64,000 nt of DNA. Source: Peptococcaceae bacterium 1109. Its GTDB lineage: Bacteria; Bacillota; Limnochordia; Darwinibacteriales; Darwinibacteriaceae. A program made the translations under genes and the position numbers. The DNA lies in the NCBI GenBank assembly GCA_001028815.1, contig LDJB01000001.1, forward strand, positions 246,707-310,706, read 5' to 3'. Of the stretch, positions 8,789 through 17,460 are shown in pieces; position 1 is the first letter of the stretch; each line of letters begins with the position of its first letter. A model generated the notes under the pieces. The model was not told the DNA's origin. It did not search any database and was given only the letters and a program-made list of their open reading frames with translations.

Positions 8789-8817
8789 TGTTCAACAGAT
8801 TAGCTTTAGGTTATAAT
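8789..8817 (+). promoter_or_regulatory. Candidate promoter of mltG
   Basis: A perfect TATAAT lies at 8812-8817. The only -35 at 17 bases is the weak TGTTCA at 8789-8794, so this is tentative. Confidence 0.4.
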
Positions 8818-8847
8818 GAAGGTGCAATGATTTAGGGGGTGCAGCCG

Positions 8848-9888
8848 ATGCCCACTAACCTACGCACCACTGAGCGGGCCGTGTTGTTTGAAGTGGTCCG
8901 CTTTCTGTTATTATGCGCTCTGCTGTTGGCCTTAAGCATCTCCGCTGTTGTGCTGTACTACATCCAGCCTGTAAGCTCTAGTGGGGGAGAACCAGACAAG
9001 CTTATCCACATCCAGGTTGGGCTGACAGGCAAGCAGATTGCACGGTCGTTGGCGGAAGCGGGAGTTATTCGCGATGCGGATTTGTTTCATCTGCTGCTTA
9101 GGGTAACGGGCACCGATAAACGGCTTCAGGCAGGCTACTATCGCCTCAATCCCGCAATGAGTATCTTTGAGATTATGGAGCAGCTGCAGCATGGCAGAAC
9201 CACCGCGACTGCGGTGACCATACCGGAAGGCTTTGAATTGAGGCAAATTGCCGCGCGCCTGCGAGACCAAGGATTGGTGGACTACAACAAGTTTATGGAG
9301 CTTGCCCTTGATGCGTCAAAGGTGTTTGGTGACAGCCCGCCATTGGAGATTCCCATTGCCAGCCTGGAAGGATATCTGTTTCCAGATACCTACCGGATAA
9401 GCTACGGCCAAACGGAGGCAGAGATTATCAGGCAGATGGTAGGCCGCTTTAGCGAGGTGGTTTTGCCCGCTGTTGAGGGTATGGTAGGCAGGTGGGGATT
9501 AGGGCTGCACGAGATTATCACTTTAGCGTCAATTGTTGAGCGAGAAGTCATGGTGGACTGGGAAAGGCCATTGGTAGCCTCGGTGTTCCTCAACAGGCTG
9601 AGAATCAATATGCCGCTCCAGGCCGATCCAACAGTGCGCTACGTAATGCGAGAGGACCGGAGCAGAGTGCTGTACAGGGATCTGGAGATCGACTCCCCCT
9701 ATAACACTTACCAGAACAGCGGCCTGCCCCCAGGCCCCATTGCCAGTCCAGGCCTGGCCTCCATAATGGCGGTGCTGGAGCCTGCGGACACCGATTACTA
9801 TTACTTTGTGGCACGAGGCGACGGCACCCACCAGTTCAGCCGGACATTTGCTGAGCACGTGCAGGCCAGGCAGCAGTTAGGCTATTAG
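8848..9888 (+). CDS. mltG: Endolytic peptidoglycan transglycosylase MltG
   Basis: YceG/MltG lytic transglycosylase of 346 residues, which cuts nascent glycan strands and helps set their length. One N-terminal membrane helix (about residues 14-38) anchors it with the catalytic domain outside. A LysM-like subdomain follows, then the catalytic region with LASIVEREV, whose Glu near residue 231 matches the family active site. LPPGPIASPG and ADTDYYYFVARGDG are also conserved. The ATG at 8848 is chosen over GTG 8839 because GGGGG at 8834-8838 is properly spaced only for the ATG. Confidence 0.93.
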   Translation: MPTNLRTTERAVLFEVVRFLLLCALLLALSISAVVLYYIQPVSSSGGEPDKLIHIQVGLTGKQIARSLAEAGVIRDADLFHLLLRVTGTDKRLQAGYYRLNPAMSIFEIMEQLQHGRTTATAVTIPEGFELRQIAARLRDQGLVDYNKFMELALDASKVFGDSPPLEIPIASLEGYLFPDTYRISYGQTEAEIIRQMVGRFSEVVLPAVEGMVGRWGLGLHEIITLASIVEREVMVDWERPLVASVFLNRLRINMPLQADPTVRYVMREDRSRVLYRDLEIDSPYNTYQNSGLPPGPIASPGLASIMAVLEPADTDYYYFVARGDGTHQFSRTFAEHVQARQQLGY

Positions 9889-9898
9889 GAGGAGTAAC

Positions 9899-11110
9899 GT
9901 GAAAATCCCAGAATTGTTAGCACCGGCAGGAAACATGGAAAAGGGCCTTACGGCCATTGAGTACGGTGCCGATGCTTTGTACCTCGCGGGCCAGCAGTTT
10001 GGCATGCGGGCCCAGGCGGGTAATTTTTCCCTCGCTGAAATACGGGAGATCCTCCGTGTTGCCCACAAGCGGGGTGTGAAGGTATATGTAACTGTGAACA
10101 CCTTTCCTCGCAATCATGAGATCGATGAGCTTCCACCATACTTGGAGGAGCTGTCGGCTCTGGGCGTGGATGGAATCATCCTGGCTGATCCTGGTGTATT
10201 GCACCTTGCTAGGCGCTATGCTCCCAATGTACCCCTGCATCTCAGTACTCAGGCAAACACTGTGAATTATCAGGCAGTGCAGTTTTGGGTTGAGGCAGGC
10301 ATTTCCCGCTTTGTCCTGGCTCGAGAGCTAGCAAAGGAAGAGATTGCTCAGATGCGCCAGGCCACAACGGCAGAGCTGGAGATGTTTGTCCATGGGGCTA
10401 TGTGCATGGCTTATTCGGGACGCTGCTTGCTGAGCACGTTCCTCACGGGGCGGGACGCAAACCGGGGAGCCTGCGCTCAGAGCTGCCGCTGGAAGTACGC
10501 GGTGGTGGAAGAAAAGCGCCCGGGCGAGTATTTTCCCATTGACGAGGACGAACGGGGCACGCACATCTTCAACTCCAAGGATTTGTGCCTCATTGATTAC
10601 ATCCCTGATTTGGCCCAGATCGGTGTTGATTCCCTCAAAATTGAGGGCCGCATGAAGAGCTCTTATTATGTAGCCACTGTGGTGCGGGCTTACCGCGCGG
10701 CTTTGGACCTTTACGCTCAAAGTCCGGATACCTACACCCTTCCCGAAAGTGTCCGGGAGGAGCTCAATAAGGTGAGCCACAGGCCCTACTGGGCAGGGTT
10801 CTTTGTGCCTACGGGAGCGGGGATCCACTATCCCACCAGCGCTTATCACCAAACCCATGATGTAGTAGGCGTGGTGCAGAGATATGATACAGAGCGGGGA
10901 GAAGCGGTTGTGCTCATCAAGAACCGCTTGCAGGTCGGCGACACGGTGGAAATAATGGAGCCCCGGGGGCCGGTGAGCACCCTAACCATCACTGAGATGG
11001 TCAGGGATGATTTAGGCTCTGCTGTGGACGAGGTACACGCCAACTTCACGGCAAGGATTCCCATGCCTGCAACTAAGCCATATGCTATGCTGAGAGTGGA
11101 GCGTACATGA
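9899..11110 (+). CDS. U32 family peptidase-like protein (probable tRNA hydroxyuridine synthase TrhP type)
   Basis: 403 residues. The U32 signature is clear as EMFVHGAMCMAYSGRCLLS near 156-174, and the N-terminus PELLAPAGNMEKGLTAIEYG is typical. U32 members near mltG in Bacillota (YrrN and YrrO of Bacillus) make 5-hydroxyuridine in tRNA using prephenate. That role is inferred from family and position. The GTG start has GGAGGAG just upstream. It starts ten bases after mltG and overlaps the following methyltransferase by four bases. Only one such gene is present here, where Bacillus has two. Confidence 0.88.
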   Translation: MKIPELLAPAGNMEKGLTAIEYGADALYLAGQQFGMRAQAGNFSLAEIREILRVAHKRGVKVYVTVNTFPRNHEIDELPPYLEELSALGVDGIILADPGVLHLARRYAPNVPLHLSTQANTVNYQAVQFWVEAGISRFVLARELAKEEIAQMRQATTAELEMFVHGAMCMAYSGRCLLSTFLTGRDANRGACAQSCRWKYAVVEEKRPGEYFPIDEDERGTHIFNSKDLCLIDYIPDLAQIGVDSLKIEGRMKSSYYVATVVRAYRAALDLYAQSPDTYTLPESVREELNKVSHRPYWAGFFVPTGAGIHYPTSAYHQTHDVVGVVQRYDTERGEAVVLIKNRLQVGDTVEIMEPRGPVSTLTITEMVRDDLGSAVDEVHANFTARIPMPATKPYAMLRVERT

Positions 11111-12468
11111 CGAAACAGTCAAAACCTGAATCAGCCCTTGTGGAGATTACGGGCCTCAGTCACGGGGGTGAGGGGGTAGGCCGCATAGACAGCACGGCGG
11201 TATTTGTCCCCCACGCAATCCCGGGAGATGTGGGAGAAGTAGAGATTGTGCATCGCCGCAAGAACTACTTCCTCGGCAGGCTTGTGAACCTGAAGCAATC
11301 CTCTCCAGAGCGGATTGACCCGCCTTGCCCCCACGCGCCCGCTTGCGGGGGCTGCCAGCTTCAGCACATGAGTTACGCCGGGCAGGTGAGCTGGAAGAGG
11401 CTGCAGGTAGAAGAAGCACTGAGGCGCATCGGCGGCTTAGAGGTGGAGGTAGCCCCGGTGCTGAGGATGTCCGCACCGATCCACTACCGGAGCCGGGCTC
11501 AACTCCCCCTTGGGGGAAGTCCCGGACAGGTAACCATGGGCTTTTTCCGCCGCGGCACCCATGAGATTGTGGACATGCAGGAGTGCATGGTGCAGCATCC
11601 CCTAATGGTGAAACTAGCTCAGGCAGTGCGGAGGACTATAGCGGATCTGCGCTTGCCTCCATACGATGAGGTGCGGCACCGCGGCATCTTCCGTCACGCA
11701 GTAATCAAGGCAAGCTTCAGCGATGAGACACTCATGCTGGTGCTTGTGACCCGCACGGAAAGCATTCCCCTGCAGGAGGAAATCGTGGAACGGTTGCGGC
11801 GGGAAGTGCCAGAGCTGGTGAGCATCGCGCATAACATTAACCCCACAGTCACCAATGTAGTGTACGGCGAGCGCACAAAAGTCATCTGGGGCGAGCCTTA
11901 CATCTATGAACAGATTGGGGGCATGCGCTATGCCATTTCTCCCAGATCGTTTTTTCAAGTGAACCCTCAGCAGACCAAAGCGCTCTATGATGAGGTACGC
12001 AGGCTGGCAAACTTGAGCGGCGGGGAGCTGGTGCTGGATTTGTACTGCGGAACCGGTACCATCGGACTATACCTGGCAAAGAGGGCAGGCCGGATCGTTG
12101 GGGTAGAGACTATCCCCGATGCGGTGTCCGATGCTAAGTACAACGCGGCCATCAATCGGGTTTCATCAGCGGAGTTTATCCAAGGGCAGGCGGAAGCGGT
12201 TGTGCCTGATCTAGTGCGGCGCATGGGTGAGATAGATGTTGCCATCGTTGATCCGCCCCGCAAGGGGTGTGAAGAGGCTGTTCTCAAAGCCCTAGCCCAG
12301 GCAGATGTGGGGAGGATTATCTACGTCTCATGCAACCCCGCGACCCTGGCTCGGGATTTAGCCTACCTCAGGGAGCGGGGGTATACCCCAGGGAGGGTCC
12401 AGCCCGTGGACATGTTCCCGTGGACGAGCCATGTGGAATCCGTGGTATTATTATCTCGAAGGAGCTAA
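11107..12468 (+). CDS. 23S rRNA (uracil-5)-methyltransferase, RlmD/RumA family
   Basis: 453 residues in the TrmA/RlmD/RlmCD class, which forms m5U in 23S rRNA. An N-terminal TRAM domain (VEITGLSHGGEGVGR) is followed by the iron-sulfur cysteines CPHAPACGGCQLQH with a later Cys in DMQECMVQHP. The SAM site is DLYCGTGTIGLYLA, then VDPPRKGCEEAVL, and the catalytic Cys is in YVSCNPATLARD. It overlaps the U32 gene by four bases, so the two RNA-modification genes are coupled. Which uridine is modified cannot be told from sequence. Confidence 0.93.
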   Translation: MTKQSKPESALVEITGLSHGGEGVGRIDSTAVFVPHAIPGDVGEVEIVHRRKNYFLGRLVNLKQSSPERIDPPCPHAPACGGCQLQHMSYAGQVSWKRLQVEEALRRIGGLEVEVAPVLRMSAPIHYRSRAQLPLGGSPGQVTMGFFRRGTHEIVDMQECMVQHPLMVKLAQAVRRTIADLRLPPYDEVRHRGIFRHAVIKASFSDETLMLVLVTRTESIPLQEEIVERLRREVPELVSIAHNINPTVTNVVYGERTKVIWGEPYIYEQIGGMRYAISPRSFFQVNPQQTKALYDEVRRLANLSGGELVLDLYCGTGTIGLYLAKRAGRIVGVETIPDAVSDAKYNAAINRVSSAEFIQGQAEAVVPDLVRRMGEIDVAIVDPPRKGCEEAVLKALAQADVGRIIYVSCNPATLARDLAYLRERGYTPGRVQPVDMFPWTSHVESVVLLSRRS

Positions 12469-12471
12469 GCG

Positions 12472-13266
12472 GTGAGACAAGTTGTTTTTTGTGACGTAGA
12501 CGGCACTTTACTAAACTCAAAACACAAGCTTACGCCGTTGACAGAGAAGGCCATCAAAGAGTTGGGGAAGAAAGGAATCCCCTTTGTGATCGTCTCTGGG
12601 CGCAGTCCTTCGGCGATCTATCCTATTCAGGAAGAGTACGGCCTGCGAGGCCCGATTATCTCCTATAGCGGGGCGGTTATCCTTGATGAAAACAGGAACG
12701 TTCTGTTCAGTAGGGGCATGGACAAGCCCAGCGCGCAAGAGCTGATTGATTTCATAGAGCACAGTCCTTTCGATGTGGCGTGGTCCATCTTTGCCTCGGA
12801 TGAGTGGGTAGTAAAGGATAAAGGAGACCCCCGGATCATCCAAGAAGAAGCCATTGTTAAGGCCGAGGCTGTGCAGGGGTCTCTTTCTACCATCGCTGCA
12901 GGAGAAATCAACAAGATCCTGTGTATCGGCGAGCCGCAGGAAATCTTAGGGTTGGAAGAGTCGGTAAAGGCAGAGTTCCCCACTTATTACATTGTGAAGT
13001 CCATTGACAGGCTGCTTGAGATCATGCAAGCGGGGGTCAATAAGGCAGCGGCCGTTCACATCCTGTGCGAACTGTGGGGCGTTGACCCGAAAGATGCCGT
13101 TGCCTTCGGCGATAACTATAATGACTTGGAAATGCTCCAGGCGGTTGGACGGGGAGTCCTCATGGGCAACGCCCCTAATGATCTGAAGGAGATCATCACC
13201 ACACACACCTTGGACAACGACAGTGATGGAGTATACCATGCCCTACGAGACATGAACTTGATCTGA
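12472..13266 (+). CDS. Cof-type HAD hydrolase
   Basis: 264-residue HAD phosphatase with a C2B cap. Motif I is FCDVDGTLLNSKHKL, motif II is IVSGRSP, the conserved Lys is in GVNKAAAV and motif IV is VAFGDNYNDLEML. Cof-type enzymes dephosphorylate sugar phosphates or cofactors such as FMN or HMP-PP; the substrate is unknown. GTG start, three bases after the methyltransferase stop. Confidence 0.93.
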   Translation: MRQVVFCDVDGTLLNSKHKLTPLTEKAIKELGKKGIPFVIVSGRSPSAIYPIQEEYGLRGPIISYSGAVILDENRNVLFSRGMDKPSAQELIDFIEHSPFDVAWSIFASDEWVVKDKGDPRIIQEEAIVKAEAVQGSLSTIAAGEINKILCIGEPQEILGLEESVKAEFPTYYIVKSIDRLLEIMQAGVNKAAAVHILCELWGVDPKDAVAFGDNYNDLEMLQAVGRGVLMGNAPNDLKEIITTHTLDNDSDGVYHALRDMNLI

Positions 13267-13304
13267 TACTGACTAAGGCAGTTGCCGAGGAGGACAATCC
13301 GCCC

Positions 13305-14414
13305 GTGACTTATGTGGCAACGCACGTTATTGACATCGCTGCCTTACTGTGTTTGACGGTGCTGCTCTATTCTAGCACCGCTCTGAACAGTAACCGCAAA
13401 CGGCCGTTTTTTGCTGGGATCGCGCTGACGATCATCATCATTCTATCGGAGGCGGGCACGCTCTTTGCCGGCCAGGGCAGTACCAACCTTCGCGCCCTTA
13501 ATGTGATCTGCAATGTGCTTGGCTTCGCTCTCGCTCCAATCGTTCCTCTGGCCATCACGTTCATCTTTGACAGTGGGATCTTGCGCAGGACCAAGATTTT
13601 CTTTCTACCCACGCTGATAAACATGGTTGCTGCGGCCCTCTCGCCTTTTTACATGTCAATCTTCTATGTAGACGGCAGCAACCGCTACGTCCGGGGCGAT
13701 CACTTCTTCGTTTTTATCATAGTTTATATCACTAATCTAGTGCTGCTTGTGATCAGCACCTTGGAGACGGGCAGGCGGTATAACTATCCCCTGGGCTTCA
13801 AAATGGTTGGATTATCGTTCTTTACCGTGCTAGGCACTAGCCTGCAGCTCATCTATCCTTCGGCCTACGCATCGTGGCACTGCGTTACCCTGGCATTGTT
13901 CTTGTATTTCCTTCTCATGTCTGAGTTTGACAGCAGTTTTGACTCGCTGACAGGGCTTTATAACCGTGCTGCATTTGACAACGCGGCGAAGGAAATGGAG
14001 GAGTCTGATCCGTTTTCCGTGATTGTCCTTGATATCGATGACTTCAAACAAGTCAATGATGCTAATGGGCATGCCCATGGAGATAAAGTGATCGGGACTG
14101 TAGCACAGGTTGTAAGGAACGTCTTCGGTAAGGACTACACGTGCTACCGGTTTGGTGGGGATGAGTTTGCTATTATCGGTACGGAAACGAACGCCGCGAG
14201 GATCGAAGAACGGCTTAGGGCTATGGTGAGCCAGCTAGCAGAAATCCGGGAGCACGGCAGTCCCCTGCCAACTGTATCCTATGGCTATAGCGTTCGGGAG
14301 GGACGAGAGGAGTCCGGATTTCAGCAGGCCCTCCAAGAGGCTGATGATCAGATGTATCGCTACAAGAAGGCCTATAAGGAAGGCGGGGATCGAAATGTAC
14401 GGCGAACTCCTTAA
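13305..14414 (+). CDS. Membrane-bound diguanylate cyclase (7 TM + GGDEF)
   Basis: 369 residues. Seven hydrophobic segments fill residues 8-206, resembling the 7TM sensor modules of histidine kinases and cyclases. A GGDEF domain follows (about 212-369), with an intact FGGDEF at 283-288, so it should make c-di-GMP. The inhibitory RxxD I-site upstream of GGDEF is absent (GKDY instead), suggesting no product feedback at that site. GAGGAGG precedes the GTG start. The last 20 bases overlap the next gene. Confidence 0.9.
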   Translation: MTYVATHVIDIAALLCLTVLLYSSTALNSNRKRPFFAGIALTIIIILSEAGTLFAGQGSTNLRALNVICNVLGFALAPIVPLAITFIFDSGILRRTKIFFLPTLINMVAAALSPFYMSIFYVDGSNRYVRGDHFFVFIIVYITNLVLLVISTLETGRRYNYPLGFKMVGLSFFTVLGTSLQLIYPSAYASWHCVTLALFLYFLLMSEFDSSFDSLTGLYNRAAFDNAAKEMEESDPFSVIVLDIDDFKQVNDANGHAHGDKVIGTVAQVVRNVFGKDYTCYRFGGDEFAIIGTETNAARIEERLRAMVSQLAEIREHGSPLPTVSYGYSVREGREESGFQQALQEADDQMYRYKKAYKEGGDRNVRRTP

Positions 14415-14931
14415 GAGACTAGAAGAGCGTTTTCAGGCGAACATGCACAGGCATCAAGGGATTGAGTGGGAAGCGGTGCGGGCCAGGCTCCGGGCTGTTC
14501 CAGACAAACTCTGCAGCCTTCAGGCCATGGAGGAAACAGGTGGAGAACCAGATGTCATCGGTGTGGATGAACAGGGCCATTACATCTTCTGCGATTGCTC
14601 GCCTGAGAGCCCCGCTGGGCGGCGGAATACGTGTTATGATCGCTCTGGCCAGGATGAACGGGAGCGCAAGGGCGTCTATCCCCAGGGAAACGCGGTAGAT
14701 GGGGCTGCGGAGATGGGGATTGAGCTCCTCGATGAAGAGCAGTACAGAGCGCTGCAGCAGGTTGGCCCCTTTGATACCAAGACATCGAGCTGGATAAAGA
14801 CACCAGAGGACATGCGAAAAAAGGGCGGAGCACTCTTTGGCGACTATCGCTACGGCAGGGTGTTCTTTTACCACAACAGTGCCGGTTCTTTCTACAGCTC
14901 CAGAGGTTTTCGGGGCCTGATAAGGGTCTGA
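14395..14931 (+). CDS. DUF4256 family protein
   Basis: 178 residues matching the DUF4256 family, with FCDCSPESPAGRRNTCYD, QGNAVDGAAEMGIELL and FDTKTSSWIKTPEDMRKKGG all present. Function unknown; no membrane segment or signal. The ATG at 14395 lies inside the end of the cyclase gene with AAGGCGGGG before it, so translation is probably coupled. It is the last gene before the DUF1538 leader. Confidence 0.8.
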   Translation: MYGELLKRLEERFQANMHRHQGIEWEAVRARLRAVPDKLCSLQAMEETGGEPDVIGVDEQGHYIFCDCSPESPAGRRNTCYDRSGQDERERKGVYPQGNAVDGAAEMGIELLDEEQYRALQQVGPFDTKTSSWIKTPEDMRKKGGALFGDYRYGRVFFYHNSAGSFYSSRGFRGLIRV

Positions 14932-14966
14932 AAACTTCTTAATCGTTTTTTGTGTTCACAAAGGAT

Positions 14967-15120
14967 ATGACCACCGCGGCATGGAAAATACTATATGCGG
15001 TGTTGCTGAGTGGGGCGGTACTGCCTGCGAACCTGATAACGTTATAGCGTACAGGATTTGAAGCAGGGTAGTGCCGCCCTTTGGCTGTAATAACAGCAGT
15101 CTGAAGGGTGTGGTGGGTAT
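14967..15120 (+). promoter_or_regulatory. Candidate promoter and structured leader of the DUF1538/PII operon
   Basis: ATGACC at 14967-14972 and TACTAT at 14989-14994 with a 16-base spacer make a plausible promoter. The transcript would carry about 120 untranslated bases. These hold a long hairpin: 15013-15028 pairs with 15063-15079 (GGGCGG with CCGCCC, two G-U pairs and one bulge). Its loop contains the palindrome ATAACGTTAT. A second short hairpin lies at 15083-15096 (GCTGT-AATA-ACAGC). No T-run follows, so it is not a simple terminator. A TTGTG-TT-CACAA repeat lies upstream at 14950-14961. I do not recognise a known riboswitch class. Confidence 0.45.
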
Positions 15121-16617
15121 TTGAATATCCTTCTTGAACGCTTGAAAGAGAACGTATCGGCGGTTATTCCCATTGTGGTGATCGTACTTATCCTCAACTT
15201 TACTCTCGTACCACTAGAAACTCTAACCATTCTGCGCTTTCTCGTCGGCGCAGTCCTGTTGATCCTAGGGTTGTCCCTGTTTCTTGTGGGCGTAGACATT
15301 GGTATTACGCCTCTAGGGAGTCTCACTGGCAGTTCTCTTGTGAAGACAAACAAGCTGTGGATCGTCTTGAGCGTGGGGTTCATTTTGGCGTTTTTTATTT
15401 CCTTAGCTGAACCGGGATTACTGGTCCTGGCCAACCAAGTGGGTTTGGTAACTGCGGGACAGATCACCAGTGCTGAGTTGCTGATAATTGTCTCCATCGG
15501 CTTGGCGGTCCTGGTGTCCCTCGGGTTTGTGCGCATTTTTATGAGCATACCGCTGTACAAGTGGCTGATGGTCTGCTATGTATTTGTGTTCATCTTGTCT
15601 CTGTTCTCCTCCCCAGAGTTCTTGGCCATCGCTTTTGACGCTTCAGGGGCAACCACAGGGATCCTTGCAGTCCCCTTCATCTTGGCTCTGTCAGTAGGTG
15701 TTGCAGGCCTGCGCAGGGACAGCAAGGCTTCAGAAAAGGACAGCTTCGGGTTGGTGGCGATTGCTTCAGTGGGGGCGATTATGTCAGTTTTGATCTTGGG
15801 CCTCTTTTCAGGCGCCAGGGAGTTTGCCACCGCGCAGCTGGAACTGGTGCGCATCGGTGGCCGTTCGGTTCTGCATCCGTTTATACGATTGATACCTGGA
15901 GCCGTGTGGGAGAGCTTTGTGAGCATCCTTCCCCTTCTTGTGGGGCTGATCGTCCTGCAGAAGTTTTTGTTCAAGCTAGCGCCCAGGCCTTTTCGCAGGA
16001 TGCTTAAGGGTTTTGTGTATGCATTCATAGGCTTGTTCCTGTTCCTTGATGGCGTGAACGGGGGGTTTATGGAGGTGGCTAGTGAGCTCGGGTACCGCTT
16101 GGCACAGCGGACAAACAAGCTGCCCCTTGTGGTGACAGGATTCGGCCTTGGATTTGTCACAATTGTGGCGGAGCCCGCTGTCTTTGTCTTGACCCATCAG
16201 ATCGAAGAGGTGACCGCAGGATATGTGAAGCGCAAAGCGGTGGCAAGCGCCCTTTCCCTTGGGGTAGGGACTGCCGTAGCCCTGTCTATCTTGCGGATCC
16301 TTGTCCCCGGCATCAAGCTGTGGCATTATTTGCTGCCAGGGTATATTGTGGCCCTCGGTATGATGTATTTCGTGCCCAAGCTGTTCGTTGGTATCGCCTT
16401 TGATGCAGGAGGCGTTGCCACCGGCCCAATGACTGCCACCTTTATCTTGGCCTTTACGCAAGGCGCAGCAAGTGCCTTCGAGGGCGCAAATGTATTGTCT
16501 GATGGATTTGGCATGATTGCCCTAGTGGCCATGGCGCCCATCATTACCCTGCAAGCCCTGGGATTGATTTTCCAGGCTCGGTCTAGGAAAGAAGGAGTTG
16601 ATAGCAGTGCCGGCTAG
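15121..16617 (+). CDS. DUF1538 polytopic membrane protein, two repeats
   Basis: 498 residues, nearly all hydrophobic, with about twelve or more membrane segments. It is two homologous halves. Each carries an AEP motif (SLAEPGLLVL and VAEPAVFVL) and an FDAxGxxTG motif (AFDASGATTG and AFDAGGVATG), as in the DUF1538 family. The pattern of paired polar motifs inside membrane segments suggests an inverted-repeat transporter, but the substrate is unknown. TTG start, with a G-rich stretch upstream. The tandem PII-like gene overlaps its last 11 bases, so it is probably the regulated partner of that protein. Confidence 0.85.
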   Translation: MNILLERLKENVSAVIPIVVIVLILNFTLVPLETLTILRFLVGAVLLILGLSLFLVGVDIGITPLGSLTGSSLVKTNKLWIVLSVGFILAFFISLAEPGLLVLANQVGLVTAGQITSAELLIIVSIGLAVLVSLGFVRIFMSIPLYKWLMVCYVFVFILSLFSSPEFLAIAFDASGATTGILAVPFILALSVGVAGLRRDSKASEKDSFGLVAIASVGAIMSVLILGLFSGAREFATAQLELVRIGGRSVLHPFIRLIPGAVWESFVSILPLLVGLIVLQKFLFKLAPRPFRRMLKGFVYAFIGLFLFLDGVNGGFMEVASELGYRLAQRTNKLPLVVTGFGLGFVTIVAEPAVFVLTHQIEEVTAGYVKRKAVASALSLGVGTAVALSILRILVPGIKLWHYLLPGYIVALGMMYFVPKLFVGIAFDAGGVATGPMTATFILAFTQGAASAFEGANVLSDGFGMIALVAMAPIITLQALGLIFQARSRKEGVDSSAG

Positions 16618-17272
16618 TCCTGCTAACGACCAGTTTGAGTTGGTATGTGTAATCGTGAACTTCGGGGTAGGCAGTAAGGTCCTGAATATCGCTAGGGAGA
16701 GCGGCATCCCGGGAGGTACTGTGTTTCTGGGAAAGGGAACGGTGGAAAGCCGCCTATTACGCCTCCTTGAGCTGAGCGACAGCAGGAAGGAGATTGTTTT
16801 GATGGTCGCGGGGCGGGCTCAAGCCCGAGCAGCTCTAGGAGAGCTGAACAGGGTCTTGCGTTTCGACAAGCCCAATCACGGCATAGCCTTTACTACGAGT
16901 GTTTCAGCCTTCATGGGTATGGGAAGATATGACTATGAAGACACCGCCGTAAGGGGAGGTGGAGAGGATACAATGCACAACGCGATTTTCGTGATTGTGG
17001 ATCGGGGCAAGGGAGAGCAGGTCATGGACGCAGCCCGGGAAGCTGGTGCCCGGGGCGGTACCATCATTAATGCCCGGGGCTCCGGTATCCATGAGCATGC
17101 GAAGCTCTTAAACATGGAAATTGAGCCCGAGAAGGAAGTTGTGATGATCATAGCGCAGAGTGCCATAGCCCGGGATATTGTGTTGGCTGTCCGCGATGGT
17201 TTGGAGATTGACAAGCCGGGGAACGGCATCATCTTCGTCCAGCCCGTAAATGAGACATACGGGATTCGGTAA
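16607..17272 (+). CDS. Tandem PII-like (GlnB-type) signalling protein
   Basis: 221 residues forming two PII-like domains in a row, at about 9-106 and 119-221. The repeat is visible as GIPGGTVFLGKGT against GARGGTIINARGSG, and as DKPNHGIAF against DKPGNGIIF. PII proteins normally have about 112 residues, form trimers and bind ATP, ADP or 2-oxoglutarate to control transporters and enzymes. Here the first domain has no obvious T-loop tyrosine. GTG at 16607 is preferred over TTG 16598 because AAGGAG at 16592-16597 is correctly spaced. The 11-base overlap with the DUF1538 gene implies coupling, and I infer that it gates that membrane protein. Confidence 0.8.
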   Translation: MPASPANDQFELVCVIVNFGVGSKVLNIARESGIPGGTVFLGKGTVESRLLRLLELSDSRKEIVLMVAGRAQARAALGELNRVLRFDKPNHGIAFTTSVSAFMGMGRYDYEDTAVRGGGEDTMHNAIFVIVDRGKGEQVMDAAREAGARGGTIINARGSGIHEHAKLLNMEIEPEKEVVMIIAQSAIARDIVLAVRDGLEIDKPGNGIIFVQPVNETYGIR

Positions 17273-17288
17273 CGACTGGAAGAAAGGA

Positions 17289-17416
17289 ATAAGGGTGACT
17301 TTCCCTGTGGGAAAGCACCCTTATCTCGCACCTGCAGCCTATAAGCTGCAGCACCTCACACTGATCATATTGATCATCCCCCCTTCATGAGAGTGTGATG
17401 CCGGATCCTGCATCAC
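17289..17416. other. Cluster of inverted repeats / bidirectional terminator region
   Basis: Between the convergent PII and CD3324 genes. A 16-base-pair stem with one bulged A (17289-17305 with 17309-17324) is strong enough to end transcription from both sides. Then come CTGCAGC / GCTGCAG (17332-17351), TCACACT / AGTGTGA (17356-17362 and 17392-17398) enclosing two copies of TGATCAT, and GTGATGC / GCATCAC (17395-17416) with GGATCC in the loop. Confidence 0.6.
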
Positions 17417-17460
17417 CTTCATCGTACCATGGATATTCCGGCAGGGAGGCAAACTTCAAC

